From positions 1 through 64,000 of the forward strand of contig JAGUYG010000050.1 in the NCBI GenBank assembly GCA_020061465.1: a stretch of 64,000 nt of DNA. The letters are read 5' to 3'. Of this stretch, positions 42,905 to 53,822 are shown in pieces. The notes below the pieces were generated by a model, which saw only the letters and a list, made by a program, of their open reading frames with translations, did not search any database and had not been told where the DNA came from. The translations under genes were made by a program, and so were the position numbers. The first letter of the stretch is position 1, and each line of letters begins with the position of its first letter. This stretch comes from Ignavibacteriales bacterium. Its GTDB lineage: Bacteria; Bacteroidota; Ignavibacteria; Ignavibacteriales; Ignavibacteriaceae.

Positions 42905-43411
42905 ATGAAAATTAAGATTTCAAACTTAAGTGAGGGTATCCATCCCTTCTCATTTGATGAATTGATTGGCGAAGTGGGATTGGAAACTCCGTTCTTTGGA
43001 ATGGTGGCTGTAATAGGTGAACTAAATAAACTCCATAATCAGATAGTTCTTGATGCGAAGATAAGTGTTTACGCTAATTTCGAATGTGACCGTTGCACTA
43101 CTGCGTATAAAAATTTAATCGAAAGCAACTACCGTATGGTTTACCTGTTCGGGAAAGAACCTGATAAGGAAGATGCATTGAACGTCACTTATCTTTCTAT
43201 TGATGCGGACAAAATTATCCTCGACAAAGATGTAAGAGATTACTCAATGCTGGCAATTCCCATGAAGAAGCTTTGTGATGAAGACTGTAAAGGCTTATGT
43301 TACAAATGCGGGAAAAATTTGAATGAAGGTGAATGCGAATGTTCAACCGAAGATATAGATATCAGATGGCAGCCGCTGCTTGACTTGAAAAAGAAATTAA
43401 ATATTAGTTAA
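42905..43411 (+). CDS. DUF177 (YceD-like) protein
   Basis: A DUF177 protein, the group encoded just ahead of rpmF in most bacteria and linked to 23S rRNA processing. FECDRCTTAY and the C-terminal CKGLCYKCGKNLNEGECEC form a likely zinc site. The frame extends to 42875, but the ATG at 42905 (MKIKISNL) is the natural start. It opens the lipid-synthesis operon. Confidence 0.9.
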   Translation: MKIKISNLSEGIHPFSFDELIGEVGLETPFFGMVAVIGELNKLHNQIVLDAKISVYANFECDRCTTAYKNLIESNYRMVYLFGKEPDKEDALNVTYLSIDADKIILDKDVRDYSMLAIPMKKLCDEDCKGLCYKCGKNLNEGECECSTEDIDIRWQPLLDLKKKLNIS

Positions 43412-43431
43412 CAAAATAAAACGGAAAATAA

Positions 43432-43611
43432 ATGCCTAATCCAAAACGTAAATGGTCCAAGAGCAGAAGAGATAAACGAAGGACGCATTATAAAGCCACA
43501 CCTCCAACATTAGGAACGTGCTCCAACTGCGGTGAAATGAAATTATCCCACCGTGCCTGTCCTTCCTGCGGCTATTATAATGAACGCTCAATGTTTTTAC
43601 CAAAAAGTTAA
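43432..43611 (+). CDS. rpmF: Ribosomal protein bL32
   Basis: A 59-residue gene easily missed because of its size. It reads [17 protein letters not shown] at the N-terminus, with two zinc-binding pairs, CSNC and CPSC, further on, and ends FLPKS. It lies 20 bases after the DUF177 gene and 17 bases before plsX, the standard order. Confidence 0.97.
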   Translation: MPNPKRKWSKSRRDKRRTHYKATPPTLGTCSNCGEMKLSHRACPSCGYYNERSMFLPKS

Positions 43612-43628
43612 TTTTTTAGAACCTTCTA

Positions 43629-44663
43629 ATGTCCAATTCTGATTTTAACAGACCAAAATGTCGAATAATTGTAGATGCAATGGGGGGAGATTTTGCTCCC
43701 CTTAACGCTATTCAGGGTGCTATAGATGCATTAAACGAAAATCCCGATTTTGAGCTTTATCTGGTTGGAAAAGAAGATAAAATAGACGAGATAATTAAGA
43801 CCCAAAAATTAAAATTTAACCGCAGCGACATCATTAATGCCACTCAAGTAATTGATATGGCAGAAGCTCCTACTACAGCGCTTAAAAGTAAACCCGATTC
43901 ATCAATAATAGTAGGTTCAAAGCTTGTAAAAGAAGGCAAGGCAGATGCCTTTGTTAGTGCTGGAAATACAGGTGCCGTAATGGCTGCTGCCACCTTAATA
44001 ATGGGCAGAATAGCCGGAGTAGGAAGACCAACAATAGGATCATTCATTCCAAATTTATCCGGTATCAGTACTCTGTATGATGTGGGTGCCAGTGTCGATT
44101 CCAAACCGCGACATCTGCTTGAATATGCCATTATGGGTTCTATATTTGTAAAAGAAATTTATGGGATTGAAAATCCAAAAGTTGCCGTATTAAGTGTGGG
44201 CGAAGAAGAGACTAAAGGCAATGAATTGGTTTTTGCCGCAGCAGAATTGCTGAAAAAGACAAATCTAAATTTCATTGGAAATGTGGAAGGAAGAGATATT
44301 CTAAAAGGTACAGCACATGTAGTGGTATGTGATGGTTTTGTTGGGAATGTTTTGTTAAAATTCGGCGAGGGTTTCTTAACTTTTTTGAAAACTAAGTTGA
44401 AAGACTATGCCGGTAAAAGTTTTTTTAATATGTTAAAGTTGGGTCTAATTAAAAGTTCGCTTAAAAATATTTTGAAAGATTTCGATTATCAGGAATACGG
44501 CGGTGTGCCGTTACTCGGTGTGAATGGCATTTGTATTATAGGGCATGGCTCAAGCACAGCTAAGGCTATTAAAAATATGGTGCTTAGGGCAAAAGAAATG
44601 TATGATAAAAATTTAGTTTCTAAAATTGAATACTCATTAAAAAATTACTCAAATTTATCCTAA
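43629..44663 (+). CDS. plsX: Phosphate acyltransferase PlsX
   Basis: Makes acyl-phosphate from acyl-ACP for phospholipid synthesis. The N-terminal IIVDAMGGDFAP, the middle SAGNTGAVMAAATLIMGRI and the C-terminal region LLGVNGICIIGHGSS are diagnostic. 344 residues is normal. It is followed by fabH after 11 bases. Confidence 0.97.
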   Translation: MSNSDFNRPKCRIIVDAMGGDFAPLNAIQGAIDALNENPDFELYLVGKEDKIDEIIKTQKLKFNRSDIINATQVIDMAEAPTTALKSKPDSSIIVGSKLVKEGKADAFVSAGNTGAVMAAATLIMGRIAGVGRPTIGSFIPNLSGISTLYDVGASVDSKPRHLLEYAIMGSIFVKEIYGIENPKVAVLSVGEEETKGNELVFAAAELLKKTNLNFIGNVEGRDILKGTAHVVVCDGFVGNVLLKFGEGFLTFLKTKLKDYAGKSFFNMLKLGLIKSSLKNILKDFDYQEYGGVPLLGVNGICIIGHGSSTAKAIKNMVLRAKEMYDKNLVSKIEYSLKNYSNLS

Positions 44664-44674
44664 TCGGTTTTATT

Positions 44675-45673
44675 ATGAAGACGAAAAGATATAATGCCGT
44701 TATTACAGGGCTGGGCATGTATGTTCCCGAAAAGATTCTCGATAATGCTTTTTTTGAAAGAATTGTTGATACTACAGACGAATGGATTCGAACAAGAACG
44801 GGAATCAGAGAAAGAAGAATACTTGAAAAGGGTGCAACAAGCGATCTAGCTGCAAAGGCTGCTGAGGACTTGCTTAAGACAAAAAATATGTCACCTGACG
44901 ATATCGAGGTTATAATTGTAGCTACTGTAACGCCCGATATGTTCTTTCCGGCTACGGCTTGCTTAGTTCAAAATACTATCGGTGCTAAAAATGCATGGGG
45001 TTTCGATCTTTCCGCTGCTTGCTCAGGTTTTTTATTTGCCTATCAAACTGCCTGCTCACTCGTAGAAAGCGGTACTTATAAAAATGTAATGGTTATTGGT
45101 GCCGATAAGATGAGTTCAATTGTTGATTATACCGACCGGAATAACTGCATTCTATTTGGCGATGCAGCCGCCGCAATTTTAATTGAACGGACAGAAGATA
45201 ATTTATACGGACATAGAGGTTCTCTTCTTAAAATAGACGGTTCAGGTCATGATGCGCTTTATATGAAAGGCGGCGGTAGTCTAAATCCTCCCTCGCATGA
45301 AACAGTTGATAAAAAAATGCACTACCTATATCAAGACGGTAAAGCCGTATTCAAAGTCGCGGTAAGAGGAATGGCAGATATATCTTATGAAATCATGAAA
45401 AAGAATAACCTCACTCCCGATGATATTGCTTATCTTGTACCGCATCAGGCGAACATGAGAATAATAGATGCTACTGCTGAAAGAATGGGATTAAGCAAAG
45501 ACAAGGTTATGATAAACATCGATAAATATGGAAACACTACGGCAGCTACTATTCCGCTTTGTTTAGTTGAATACCACCGTGAAGGGAAAGTAAAAAAAGG
45601 AGATAAGATAATTCTAGCAGCTTTTGGAGCAGGGTATACATGGGGTGCAAGCTATCTTATTTGGGGGATGTAA
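44675..45673 (+). CDS. fabH: 3-oxoacyl-ACP synthase III
   Basis: Initiates fatty acid synthesis by condensing acyl-CoA with malonyl-ACP. The active-site Cys is in DLSAACSGFLF, the His in LVPHQANMRI and the Asn in YGNTTAAT. 332 residues, complete. Substrate preference for straight or branched primers cannot be told from sequence. Confidence 0.97.
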   Translation: MKTKRYNAVITGLGMYVPEKILDNAFFERIVDTTDEWIRTRTGIRERRILEKGATSDLAAKAAEDLLKTKNMSPDDIEVIIVATVTPDMFFPATACLVQNTIGAKNAWGFDLSAACSGFLFAYQTACSLVESGTYKNVMVIGADKMSSIVDYTDRNNCILFGDAAAAILIERTEDNLYGHRGSLLKIDGSGHDALYMKGGGSLNPPSHETVDKKMHYLYQDGKAVFKVAVRGMADISYEIMKKNNLTPDDIAYLVPHQANMRIIDATAERMGLSKDKVMINIDKYGNTTAATIPLCLVEYHREGKVKKGDKIILAAFGAGYTWGASYLIWGM

Positions 45674-45697
45674 TTTTCTTATACTTACAATAAACTT

Positions 45698-46612
45698 ATG
45701 GTAAAAAAAGCTTTTCTGTTCCCCGGTCAGGGTTCACAATACGTTGGGATGGCTCATGATTTATTCGAGCATTCCGTTGAAGCTAAAGAAATGATTAGAA
45801 CTGCTGACGATGCACTCGGAGTGAATCTTTCATACATCATGTTTAATGGACCGGAAGAGCAATTGCGGCAAACAGAGTTTACTCAACCGGCAATTTTTCT
45901 TCACAGCGTTGTGCTGGCAAGTCTTATAAGAACGCTTCAAGCAGATGCGGCAGCAGGACATTCATTAGGTGAGTATTCGGCATTGGTATTGGCAGGCGCC
46001 ATTCAATTTTACGAAGCGATAAAAGTTGTTCATGTCCGCAGCAAATCAATGCAGCAGGCAGGAATTGACAACCCGGGAACCATGGCTGCGGTTGTGGGGC
46101 TTGATCCTGAAGCCGTTGATAACTGTTGTTCAAATGCTGCAGCCGAAGGAATTGTGCAAAGTGCAAACTTCAACTCACCAGGGCAAATAGTAATTTCGGG
46201 TACGATAACAGGTGTCAGAAAAGCAATGCAATTATGTAAGGAAAAAGGTGCTAAGCTTGTTAAGGAATTGGTCGTCAGCGGAGCGTTCCATTCCCCTTTA
46301 ATGCATTCCGCTAAAGATAAATTGAAAGCCAAACTTGATGCAACTCATTTTTATGATAACCGCATTCCCGTTTATGCAAATGTTACTGCAAAATCGGTTA
46401 CAAATAAAGATGAAATAAAAAATCTTCTTTTCGAGCAGGTTACTTCTCCGGTTCGATGGGAAGAAACAATAGTTAATATGATAAACGACGGTATTGAAGA
46501 ATTTTATGAGATAGGTCCCGGCAAAGTGCTGCAAGGTTTAGTGAAAAGAATTAATCCTGATGTTCAATGTTACGGCATCGATAAATTTACCGATGTGGAG
46601 AAGTACCTATAA
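45698..46612 (+). CDS. fabD: Malonyl-CoA:ACP transacylase
   Basis: Loads malonyl groups onto ACP. FPGQGSQYVGM opens the protein, the nucleophile Ser is in AGHSLGEYSAL, the Arg in VHVRSKSMQQ and the His in GAFHSPLM. 304 residues. The stop codon overlaps the next start by one base. Confidence 0.96.
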   Translation: MVKKAFLFPGQGSQYVGMAHDLFEHSVEAKEMIRTADDALGVNLSYIMFNGPEEQLRQTEFTQPAIFLHSVVLASLIRTLQADAAAGHSLGEYSALVLAGAIQFYEAIKVVHVRSKSMQQAGIDNPGTMAAVVGLDPEAVDNCCSNAAAEGIVQSANFNSPGQIVISGTITGVRKAMQLCKEKGAKLVKELVVSGAFHSPLMHSAKDKLKAKLDATHFYDNRIPVYANVTAKSVTNKDEIKNLLFEQVTSPVRWEETIVNMINDGIEEFYEIGPGKVLQGLVKRINPDVQCYGIDKFTDVEKYL

Positions 46613-47187
46613 TGAATGAATATCCCGCAAAAATTATAAAAGGATTAAAGATTGATCCACAAATCTTTACATTCAGGTTTAGTTGTAAATGCAGCGGCGA
46701 GTGTTGTCTTTACGGCGTTTTTACGGATTTTAAAGAATTCGAAAAAATCATCTCTATAAAAGACAAAGTAATTCCGTTCTTAGACGAAACCCAATCTGCA
46801 GATACGAAGAAATGGTTTGAACCGCCGGAAGAAGATGAAGATTTTGAATCGGGAGTGGCAGTAGGAACAAATATAGTTAATTCTAAATGTGCTTTCCTGG
46901 ATAAAAACGGTTTATGTACGCTTCAAAAACTTGCAGATACGGAGGGGATACATAAATGGGCTTACAAACCTATCTATTGTGTTCTTTTCCCCCTAACGGT
47001 TTACGAAGGATCATTAACTATCGACGATGAGCATATCGATAGATTAAAAACTTGTAATAAAAATCCGATTTCCGAAACCACAATTTTTGAAGCTTGTCGT
47101 GAAGAGTTACGTCACTTCTTTGGGGAGGAGGCATTCAACGAGCTTGAACTGTATAAAGACGAATACTTAAATATACTAAAAGCATAA
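46612..47187 (+). CDS. DUF3109 cysteine-rich protein
   Basis: A 191-residue protein of the DUF3109 group, related to YkgJ-type metal-binding proteins. Cys clusters FSCKCSGECCLYG, CAFLDKNGLCTLQ and YCVLFPL are probable metal or iron-sulfur ligands. Function unknown. It is inserted between fabD and fabG with a one-base overlap and an eight-base gap, so it is made together with fatty acid synthesis enzymes. Confidence 0.82.
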   Translation: MNEYPAKIIKGLKIDPQIFTFRFSCKCSGECCLYGVFTDFKEFEKIISIKDKVIPFLDETQSADTKKWFEPPEEDEDFESGVAVGTNIVNSKCAFLDKNGLCTLQKLADTEGIHKWAYKPIYCVLFPLTVYEGSLTIDDEHIDRLKTCNKNPISETTIFEACREELRHFFGEEAFNELELYKDEYLNILKA

Positions 47188-47195
47188 GAGGTAGC

Positions 47196-47939
47196 ATGAA
47201 ATTAAAGGATAAGAAAGCAATTGTAACCGGCGGAACAAGAGGTATTGGGAAAGCTATAGTTTATGAATTAGCCTCTGAAGGTTGTAACGTCGTTTTTACT
47301 TTTCATTCTTCACATGAAGCGGCGAAAGTAATAGAAGCCGATGCTGAAAAATTCGGTGTAAAAATTTTAAGTATAAAAGCCGATGCATCGTCGTTTAAAG
47401 ACGCCGAAAAAACGGTAAGTTTTGCTTTGGAAAATTTAGGCGGTTTAGATATTTTAGTGAACAATGCAGGTATTAATAAAGATAATCTTTTACTTAGGAT
47501 GAGCGAGGATGATTTTGACGCCGTCATCAACGCAAACTTAAAAGGGGTATTTAATTACACCAAAGCATCGATCAAGCAGATGATGAACCAAAGAAGCGGC
47601 AAAATAATTAATATTTCTTCGGTTGTGGCGTTATCCGGTAATGCAGGGCAAGCGAATTACGTAGCTTCCAAAGCCGGCATCATTGGCTTTACTAAGGCGG
47701 CTGCTAAGGAGTTTGCTTCAAGAAATATTACTGTAAATGCAATAGCGCCCGGATTTATTACAACAGATATGACCGACCGTTTAAATGAAAAACAAAAAGA
47801 AGCTATGCTTTCACTAATCCCTATGAAACGAATAGGGCTTCCTTCGGAAGTGGCTAAGACAGTTACCTTTTTAGCCTCGGAGGATTCTAGTTATATTACA
47901 GGGGAAGTAATCTCTGTCAACGGCGGAATTTATATGTGA
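47196..47939 (+). CDS. fabG: 3-oxoacyl-ACP reductase
   Basis: NADPH-dependent reductase of fatty acid elongation. The Rossmann motif is TGGTRGIGKAI, the NNAG motif NNAGINKD, the catalytic Ser and Tyr-x3-Lys are in INISSVVAL and YVASKAGII, and the C-terminus is ITGEVISVNGGIYM. 247 residues, typical. Confidence 0.96.
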   Translation: MKLKDKKAIVTGGTRGIGKAIVYELASEGCNVVFTFHSSHEAAKVIEADAEKFGVKILSIKADASSFKDAEKTVSFALENLGGLDILVNNAGINKDNLLLRMSEDDFDAVINANLKGVFNYTKASIKQMMNQRSGKIINISSVVALSGNAGQANYVASKAGIIGFTKAAAKEFASRNITVNAIAPGFITTDMTDRLNEKQKEAMLSLIPMKRIGLPSEVAKTVTFLASEDSSYITGEVISVNGGIYM

Positions 47940-47998
47940 AACGAATTTATTTTTCAATCTAACTAAAAACATCATTCAATCATAATAGGAGAAATAAT

Positions 47999-48232
47999 AT
48001 GGATATTGAAGCCAAAGTAAAAGAAATCATTATGGATAAGTTGGGAGTAGAAGAATCGCAAATTACACCCGAGGCTTCGTTCACTAATGATTTAGGCGCC
48101 GACTCGCTCGATATAGTTGAGCTTGTTATGGGTTTCGAGAGCGCTTTTCAGGTTTCTATTCCCGACGAAGACGCGGAAAAAATCAGCACAGTAGGAGATG
48201 CGACCAAATATCTGAAAGAAAAATTAGGATAA
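47999..48232 (+). CDS. acpP: Acyl carrier protein
   Basis: A 77-residue acidic ACP. The 4'-phosphopantetheine attachment Ser is in [15 protein letters not shown]. It sits between fabG and fabF as usual. The 300 bases between its stop and the fabF start hold no gene; the only visible structure is the palindrome GGTTATAACC at 48274-48283. Confidence 0.97.
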   Translation: MDIEAKVKEIIMDKLGVEESQITPEASFTNDLGADSLDIVELVMGFESAFQVSIPDEDAEKISTVGDATKYLKEKLG

Positions 48233-48532
48233 GATTTTAAGGTTGTCCAAAATATTTTTAAAGAATTATTGCCGGTTATAACCTGGAAAGCCATTACTCT
48301 TTCTATTCCGAGCTTTCTATTCATAATCAGTGATTATAAGTAGTTGTATTTTGGGCTGCGTACTGATGCAATCGAATTATTTTACCGACAAACTTTAGCG
48401 GGTTTATTTTGACGAATGTATATTTAAAACCCTATATAGATCTGGTTGGGTTTAAAGAGAAAACAATTCTGCAAAGTAGACCCCGAATTCAAAAATCTTT
48501 TAACACGCTTTGTATTTAATCCGAGGAGATAT

Positions 48533-49780
48533 ATGAAAAGGCGGAGAGTAGCAATTACCGGAATGGGTGCAATCACACCCATCGGAATTGGACTAAAAGA
48601 GTATTGGGAAGGCTTGGTGAACGGAAAAAACGGAGCCGGACTTATCACAAAATTTAACGCATCAAATTTTGAAACTCAGTTTGCTTTCGAAGTAAAAAAC
48701 TTTAATCCGGAAGATTATTTTGAGAAAAAATCTATCAAAAGGATGGATACTTTTGCTCTTTATTCTCTTGTAAGTGCCGATATGGCTATAAAGGATTCAC
48801 AGTTAAATCTCGATCAAGTGAACAAGGATAAATTTGGTGTTATCTACGGCAGCGGAATCGGGGGCATGGAAACTTTACAGAAGCAGCATTGGATTTATTT
48901 TGAAAGCAAAGATCCACGCAAAATCTCCCCCTTTTTTGTAACCATGATGATCTCCGATATTGCAGCCGGACAGATTTCAATCAAATACGGATTGAAAGGA
49001 CCCAACTACGCCACCACCTCAGCGTGTGCAACTTCATCACATGCCATTTCGGATGCGTTTATTCTCATTCAACGAGGCAGTGCGGATTTAATGCTTTGCG
49101 GAGGTTCCGAAGCCGCAATAACCGAAATGTCTATTGCCGGATTTAATGCAATGAGAGCTATTTCCAGATGGAACCATCGATACATGGAAGCTTCAAGACC
49201 ATTCGACAAAGACCGGAATGGTTTTGTGATGGGAGAAGGTGCGGCTGCACTTATTCTTGAGGAGTATGAACATGCCTTACAACGCGGTGCGCATATCTAT
49301 GCTGAGATTGCCGGAGTAGGTTTAACCGGCGATGCTCATCATATTACGGCACCGCCGCCGGGTGGTGAGGGTGCCGTTCGTTCGATGAAGGAAGCAATCC
49401 TTGATGCAGGGCTTGATATAAAAGATATCGATTACATAAATGCCCATGGAACATCAACTCCCTATAATGATGTTACCGAAACTCAGGCAATCAAAGCTCT
49501 TTTTGGAAGCCATGCTTATGATTTAATTGTAAGCTCAACCAAATCGATGACAGGACACTTGCTTGGTGCCGCCGGCGGAATTGAAGCAGTGGCTACAATT
49601 TTGTCTGTTGAAAACAATTTAGTGCCGCCTACAATCAATTTAACTAACCCCGATCCCGAGTGCGATCTTAATTACAGCGCACTTTATTCTACAAAAAAGA
49701 CTATTAATTGTGCAATTAGCAATACTTTCGGATTTGGAGGACATAATGCGTCATTGTTATTTAAGAAGGCAGGGATTTGA
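48533..49780 (+). CDS. fabF: 3-oxoacyl-ACP synthase II
   Basis: Elongating condensing enzyme. The active-site Cys is in TTSACATSSH and the two His in INAHGTSTP and SMTGHLLGAAGG. The frame is open to 48446, but the ATG at 48533 (MKRRRVAITGMG) is preceded by GAGGAG at the right distance and matches the family start, giving 415 residues. It overlaps rnc by four bases. Confidence 0.96.
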   Translation: MKRRRVAITGMGAITPIGIGLKEYWEGLVNGKNGAGLITKFNASNFETQFAFEVKNFNPEDYFEKKSIKRMDTFALYSLVSADMAIKDSQLNLDQVNKDKFGVIYGSGIGGMETLQKQHWIYFESKDPRKISPFFVTMMISDIAAGQISIKYGLKGPNYATTSACATSSHAISDAFILIQRGSADLMLCGGSEAAITEMSIAGFNAMRAISRWNHRYMEASRPFDKDRNGFVMGEGAAALILEEYEHALQRGAHIYAEIAGVGLTGDAHHITAPPPGGEGAVRSMKEAILDAGLDIKDIDYINAHGTSTPYNDVTETQAIKALFGSHAYDLIVSSTKSMTGHLLGAAGGIEAVATILSVENNLVPPTINLTNPDPECDLNYSALYSTKKTINCAISNTFGFGGHNASLLFKKAGI

Positions 49781-50571
49781 GCTTGGGTAGATTTCTCTCT
49801 TGGATATTCAATAAGCTTAGGCAGCGAGAAGAAAACCGGAAAAGAGAAATAATAAACCGGCTTTTTACACGCCAAAAATTTGCCGAACTTGAAGAGCTTG
49901 TCGGTATCAATATTAAAAACAAGTCCTACTTTATTCAGGCTTTAATGCATCGTTCCTTTCTCGAACAAAATTCCGAATACGACATTTCAAACGAAAGACT
50001 TGAATTTCTTGGCGATTCTGTGCTGAACCTGATAATTGCCGATTTTCTTTTCGATGAATTTCCCGATAAAGATGAGGGCTTTCTTACTAAGGTTAGGGCA
50101 AAATTAGTTAACAGAGTAACCTTAGCCGACTCAGCAGAAAAAATAAATCTATCTAAATATCTTTTGGTTAGTAAAAATCTTTCCAATTCTTTTACTAACG
50201 GATCAAGAACCGTTCTTTGCGATGCTTTAGAAGCTTTGATCGGAGCTGTTTATTTGGAAGGAGGCTTGGAAGCGGCAAAAAATTTCATAGAAAAAATTTT
50301 AATTGAACCATTTTCGAAAGCAAACGATTATTTAATTGATGAAAATTTTAAAAGCCAGCTCTTAGAATACGCTCAAGCTAAGCGGCTGGAAAATCCAACC
50401 TACTTGGTAATTAAAGAGGAAGGACCTCAGCACAACAGGTTATTTACCGTGCAGGCTGTAATAGGGGATAAATCTTTCGGTATCGGCAAAGGTAGAAATA
50501 AAAAAAGTGCCGAACAAAAAGCCGCTCAAGCTGCCTTAGCCGTGATTCGTAAGGAAGAAACTTCCAAGTAA
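49777..50571 (+). CDS. rnc: Ribonuclease III
   Basis: Double-stranded-RNA endonuclease. The signature NERLEFLGDSVLNL and a second acidic site (LEALIGAVYLEGG) form the active centre; a double-stranded-RNA-binding domain fills residues about 185-262 (GKGRNKKSAEQKAAQAAL). The TTG start overlaps the fabF stop, which implies translational coupling. A basic N-terminal extension of about 35 residues precedes the catalytic domain. Confidence 0.95.
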   Translation: MSLGRFLSWIFNKLRQREENRKREIINRLFTRQKFAELEELVGINIKNKSYFIQALMHRSFLEQNSEYDISNERLEFLGDSVLNLIIADFLFDEFPDKDEGFLTKVRAKLVNRVTLADSAEKINLSKYLLVSKNLSNSFTNGSRTVLCDALEALIGAVYLEGGLEAAKNFIEKILIEPFSKANDYLIDENFKSQLLEYAQAKRLENPTYLVIKEEGPQHNRLFTVQAVIGDKSFGIGKGRNKKSAEQKAAQAALAVIRKEETSK

Positions 50572-50738
50572 ATCTTAATTCATTTCCCCCGGCATTATAT
50601 CCTCAAAAAATCAATTTAGAGAAGCCAAGTTAGATTATGTTCGGAATTAGTTAAATTTCGTTTGTAAAAAATATTCATTAATCACTCTGCTAAATAGAGA
50701 AGTGAAACTCTGATTGCACAATAGAAAGAAGAATATAA

Positions 50739-53636
50739 ATGAAATCGCTTTTTTACCATGACAAATTTATGAATAGACATATCGGTCCGAATAACTCTGA
50801 ACTTAATGAAATGTTAAATGTTATCGGTTTGGATTCTATGGATGAGCTAATAAACCAAACCATTCCTTCCGGAATAAAACTACATGAAAAGTTAAATCTT
50901 GATGAACCTATTACCGAATGGGAATTTATCGAAAAATTAAGACCGATTGCCCAAAAGAATAAAATATTTAAAACTTACATCGGGATGGGATACTATCCCA
51001 CAACAACACCTCCGGTAATACAAAGAAACATTCTGGAAAATCCGGGATGGTATACTCAATACACACCTTATCAAGCGGAAATTTCGCAGGGTAGACTTGA
51101 AGCCTTAATGAATTTTCAAACGATGGTGAGCGATCTAACCGGCTTACCGATTGCCAATGCATCTCTGCTGGACGAAGGAACCGCTGCCGGTGAAGCTATG
51201 TCCATGTTTTATTCTTTACGAAAAAATAAAAATGCCAACAAATTTTTCGTATCGGAAGATTGCTTTCCGCAAACGATCGAAGTGCTGAAAACAAGAACTA
51301 ATCCGATTGGAATAGAATTGATTATCGGGGACTATAAGTCCGTCGAATTAATAGAGGATATATTCGGATTATTAGTTCAATATCCTTCGGGTAAAGGAGA
51401 AGTAAATGATTACACAAACTTTTTCCGAGCAGCGAGAGAGAAAAATATTTTTATAGTTGCTGCTGTCGATCTTCTAAGTCTTGCATTGCTCACACCGCCG
51501 GGAGAACTTGGAGCCGATGCTTGTGTAGGAAGTTCGCAGCGCTTTGGTGTGCCAATGGGCTTTGGAGGTCCTCATGCTGCTTTTCTTTCAACTAAGGAGG
51601 AGTTCAAACGAAATATTCCCGGAAGAATTATCGGAGCTTCAATTGATTCACAGGGGAACCTCGCATTTCGGATGGCGCTGCAAACACGCGAACAGCATAT
51701 ACGCCGTGAGAAAGCTACAAGCAATATATGTACTGCACAGGTACTTCTTGCAATTATGGCAGGAATGTACGCAGTATATCACGGTCCAAATGGAATCAAA
51801 GCTATCGCCGAAAGAATTCATAAACTAACAAGAATCTTGGAGTTCGGCTTAAAGTCATTAGGAATTAAACAGACAAACCGAATTTACTTTGATACTCTTC
51901 GTATTGTTTATGAACACTCATCGAATGAATTAGTTGAAAACATCCGGAAAATATCTCTTGGAATGGAGATTAATCTTCGTTACCTGGAAGACAACTCAAT
52001 CGGAATATCCTTAAATGAATTAACGGGTCTAAATGATGTCTTTAAAATTCTTTCAATTTTTGAAACCGCACTTGATACCAAATCAGACAGAAAACCAGTT
52101 TTAGACTTTGCCGATAATGTAAGAATAGAATTTCCGCAGCCGTTAATGCGAACAAGCAAGTTCTTACAGCATTCTGTATTTAATTCATATCATTCTGAAA
52201 CCGAAATGCTAAGATATTTGAAACGGCTTGAGAATAAAGACCTATCGTTAACCCATTCTATGATTCCGCTTGGTTCTTGTACGATGAAACTGAACGCCGC
52301 CGCTGAAATGGCTGGAATTACCTGGAAAGAATATACCGACCTTCACCCATTTGCTCCACTTGATCAGGCTGAGGGATATCTCGAAATATTTAAAGAGCTT
52401 GAAAAAGATTTATCAATAATAACAGGCTTGCCTGCAATATCATTACAACCCAATTCCGGTGCTCAAGGTGAATTTACCGGTCTAATGGTAATTAGGGCTT
52501 ATCACAAAAGCAGAAATGAGGGACACAGAAATGTAGTTGTAATTCCATCATCTGCACACGGTACTAATCCCGCAAGTGCTGTAATGTCAGGAATGAAAGT
52601 AGTGGTGGTAAATTGCGATCAATTCGGAAACGTTGATTTAACCGATTTAAAGAAGAAGTGCGAATTACATAAAGAAAATCTCGCCGCACTTATGATAACT
52701 TATCCTTCTACTCATGGAGTATTCGAAGAAGCGATTAAAGAAATTTGTTCTATCGTTCACCTGAACGGGGGACAGGTTTATATGGATGGCGCGAACTTAA
52801 ATGCACAGGTAGGGTTAACAAGCCCGGCTCTAATTGGTTCAGACGTATGTCATTTGAATTTGCATAAAACGTTTTGCATTCCTCACGGCGGCGGTGGACC
52901 CGGCATGGGACCGATTGCTGTAGCAGAACATTTAATTCCGTTTCTTCCCGATCATCCGATAATAAAACTTGGCAGAGATAAGGGGATTACTGCAGTTTCT
53001 TCGGCACCATGGGGAAGTCCAAATATTCTTATTATTTCATACGCTTATATAAAGATGATGGGAGACGAAGGATTAAGAAAAGCGAGCATCGTTTCAATTA
53101 TTAATGCAAACTATATCAAAGCAAAATTGGAAGGAAGCTATAAAGTTTTATATACTGGCAAAAATGGACGAGTTGCGCATGAACTAATTTTCGATACACG
53201 TGAGTTTAAAACTTCAGCCAATGTTGAAGTAGAAGATATCGCTAAAAGATTGATGGACTACGGCTATCATGCCCCAACAGTTTCATTTCCGGTGCCAGGT
53301 ACATTGATGGTTGAACCAACAGAAAGTGAATCTAAAACAGAACTGGACCGTTTCTGCAATGCGATGCTTTGTATTAGAGAAGAGATTAAAGAGATTGAAA
53401 ATAACATGGTTGACAAAAATGATAATGTTTTAAAGAATGCGCCGCATACCGCCCGCATGGTAATTTCCGATGAATGGAAGCATCCATATAGCAGAGAAAA
53501 AGCGGCTTTTCCGGTGGAATGGATAAAGCATAATAAATTTTGGCCCAGCGTAGGGCGTGTAAATAATGCCTATGGAGATAGACATCTTATATGCAGTTGT
53601 AATTTGATTTCCGATTATTCGGAAGCTACAGTATAG
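50739..53636 (+). CDS. gcvP: Glycine dehydrogenase (decarboxylating), P protein
   Basis: Full-length, single-chain P protein of the glycine cleavage system. The N-terminal half contains the inactive-like aminotransferase fold ([25 protein letters not shown]). The C-terminal half has the PLP-binding Lys in [17 protein letters not shown] and [10 protein letters not shown]. 965 residues is typical of the fused form. An alternative ATG ten codons later is possible. No riboswitch-like structure was recognised in the 167-base gap upstream. The T, H and L protein genes are not in the window. Confidence 0.95.
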   Translation: MKSLFYHDKFMNRHIGPNNSELNEMLNVIGLDSMDELINQTIPSGIKLHEKLNLDEPITEWEFIEKLRPIAQKNKIFKTYIGMGYYPTTTPPVIQRNILENPGWYTQYTPYQAEISQGRLEALMNFQTMVSDLTGLPIANASLLDEGTAAGEAMSMFYSLRKNKNANKFFVSEDCFPQTIEVLKTRTNPIGIELIIGDYKSVELIEDIFGLLVQYPSGKGEVNDYTNFFRAAREKNIFIVAAVDLLSLALLTPPGELGADACVGSSQRFGVPMGFGGPHAAFLSTKEEFKRNIPGRIIGASIDSQGNLAFRMALQTREQHIRREKATSNICTAQVLLAIMAGMYAVYHGPNGIKAIAERIHKLTRILEFGLKSLGIKQTNRIYFDTLRIVYEHSSNELVENIRKISLGMEINLRYLEDNSIGISLNELTGLNDVFKILSIFETALDTKSDRKPVLDFADNVRIEFPQPLMRTSKFLQHSVFNSYHSETEMLRYLKRLENKDLSLTHSMIPLGSCTMKLNAAAEMAGITWKEYTDLHPFAPLDQAEGYLEIFKELEKDLSIITGLPAISLQPNSGAQGEFTGLMVIRAYHKSRNEGHRNVVVIPSSAHGTNPASAVMSGMKVVVVNCDQFGNVDLTDLKKKCELHKENLAALMITYPSTHGVFEEAIKEICSIVHLNGGQVYMDGANLNAQVGLTSPALIGSDVCHLNLHKTFCIPHGGGGPGMGPIAVAEHLIPFLPDHPIIKLGRDKGITAVSSAPWGSPNILIISYAYIKMMGDEGLRKASIVSIINANYIKAKLEGSYKVLYTGKNGRVAHELIFDTREFKTSANVEVEDIAKRLMDYGYHAPTVSFPVPGTLMVEPTESESKTELDRFCNAMLCIREEIKEIENNMVDKNDNVLKNAPHTARMVISDEWKHPYSREKAAFPVEWIKHNKFWPSVGRVNNAYGDRHLICSCNLISDYSEATV

Positions 53637-53822
53637 TTTGCTTATAAAATAAAATTGAATTTAATACGCGATTAATAATTTACCGGCATATAGCGAAAGT
53701 GCTGCAGGGCATTTTACTTTTTGCATTTTCTATGTAAACCTTAACTTTAAAAAAAGATTAACGCTTGTTAAACGCTTCGGGTTTAAGATTATCAAAAATT
53801 TATTACACAACAATTCCACTAA

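Noticed and set aside
48274-48283. Terminator between acpP and fabF
   Set aside because: Only a ten-base palindrome without a T tract; the fabF gene has its own good ribosome binding site and may simply be co-transcribed.
50572-50738. Glycine riboswitch ahead of gcvP
   Set aside because: I see no conserved glycine-aptamer core or paired stems in this AT-rich 167-base gap.
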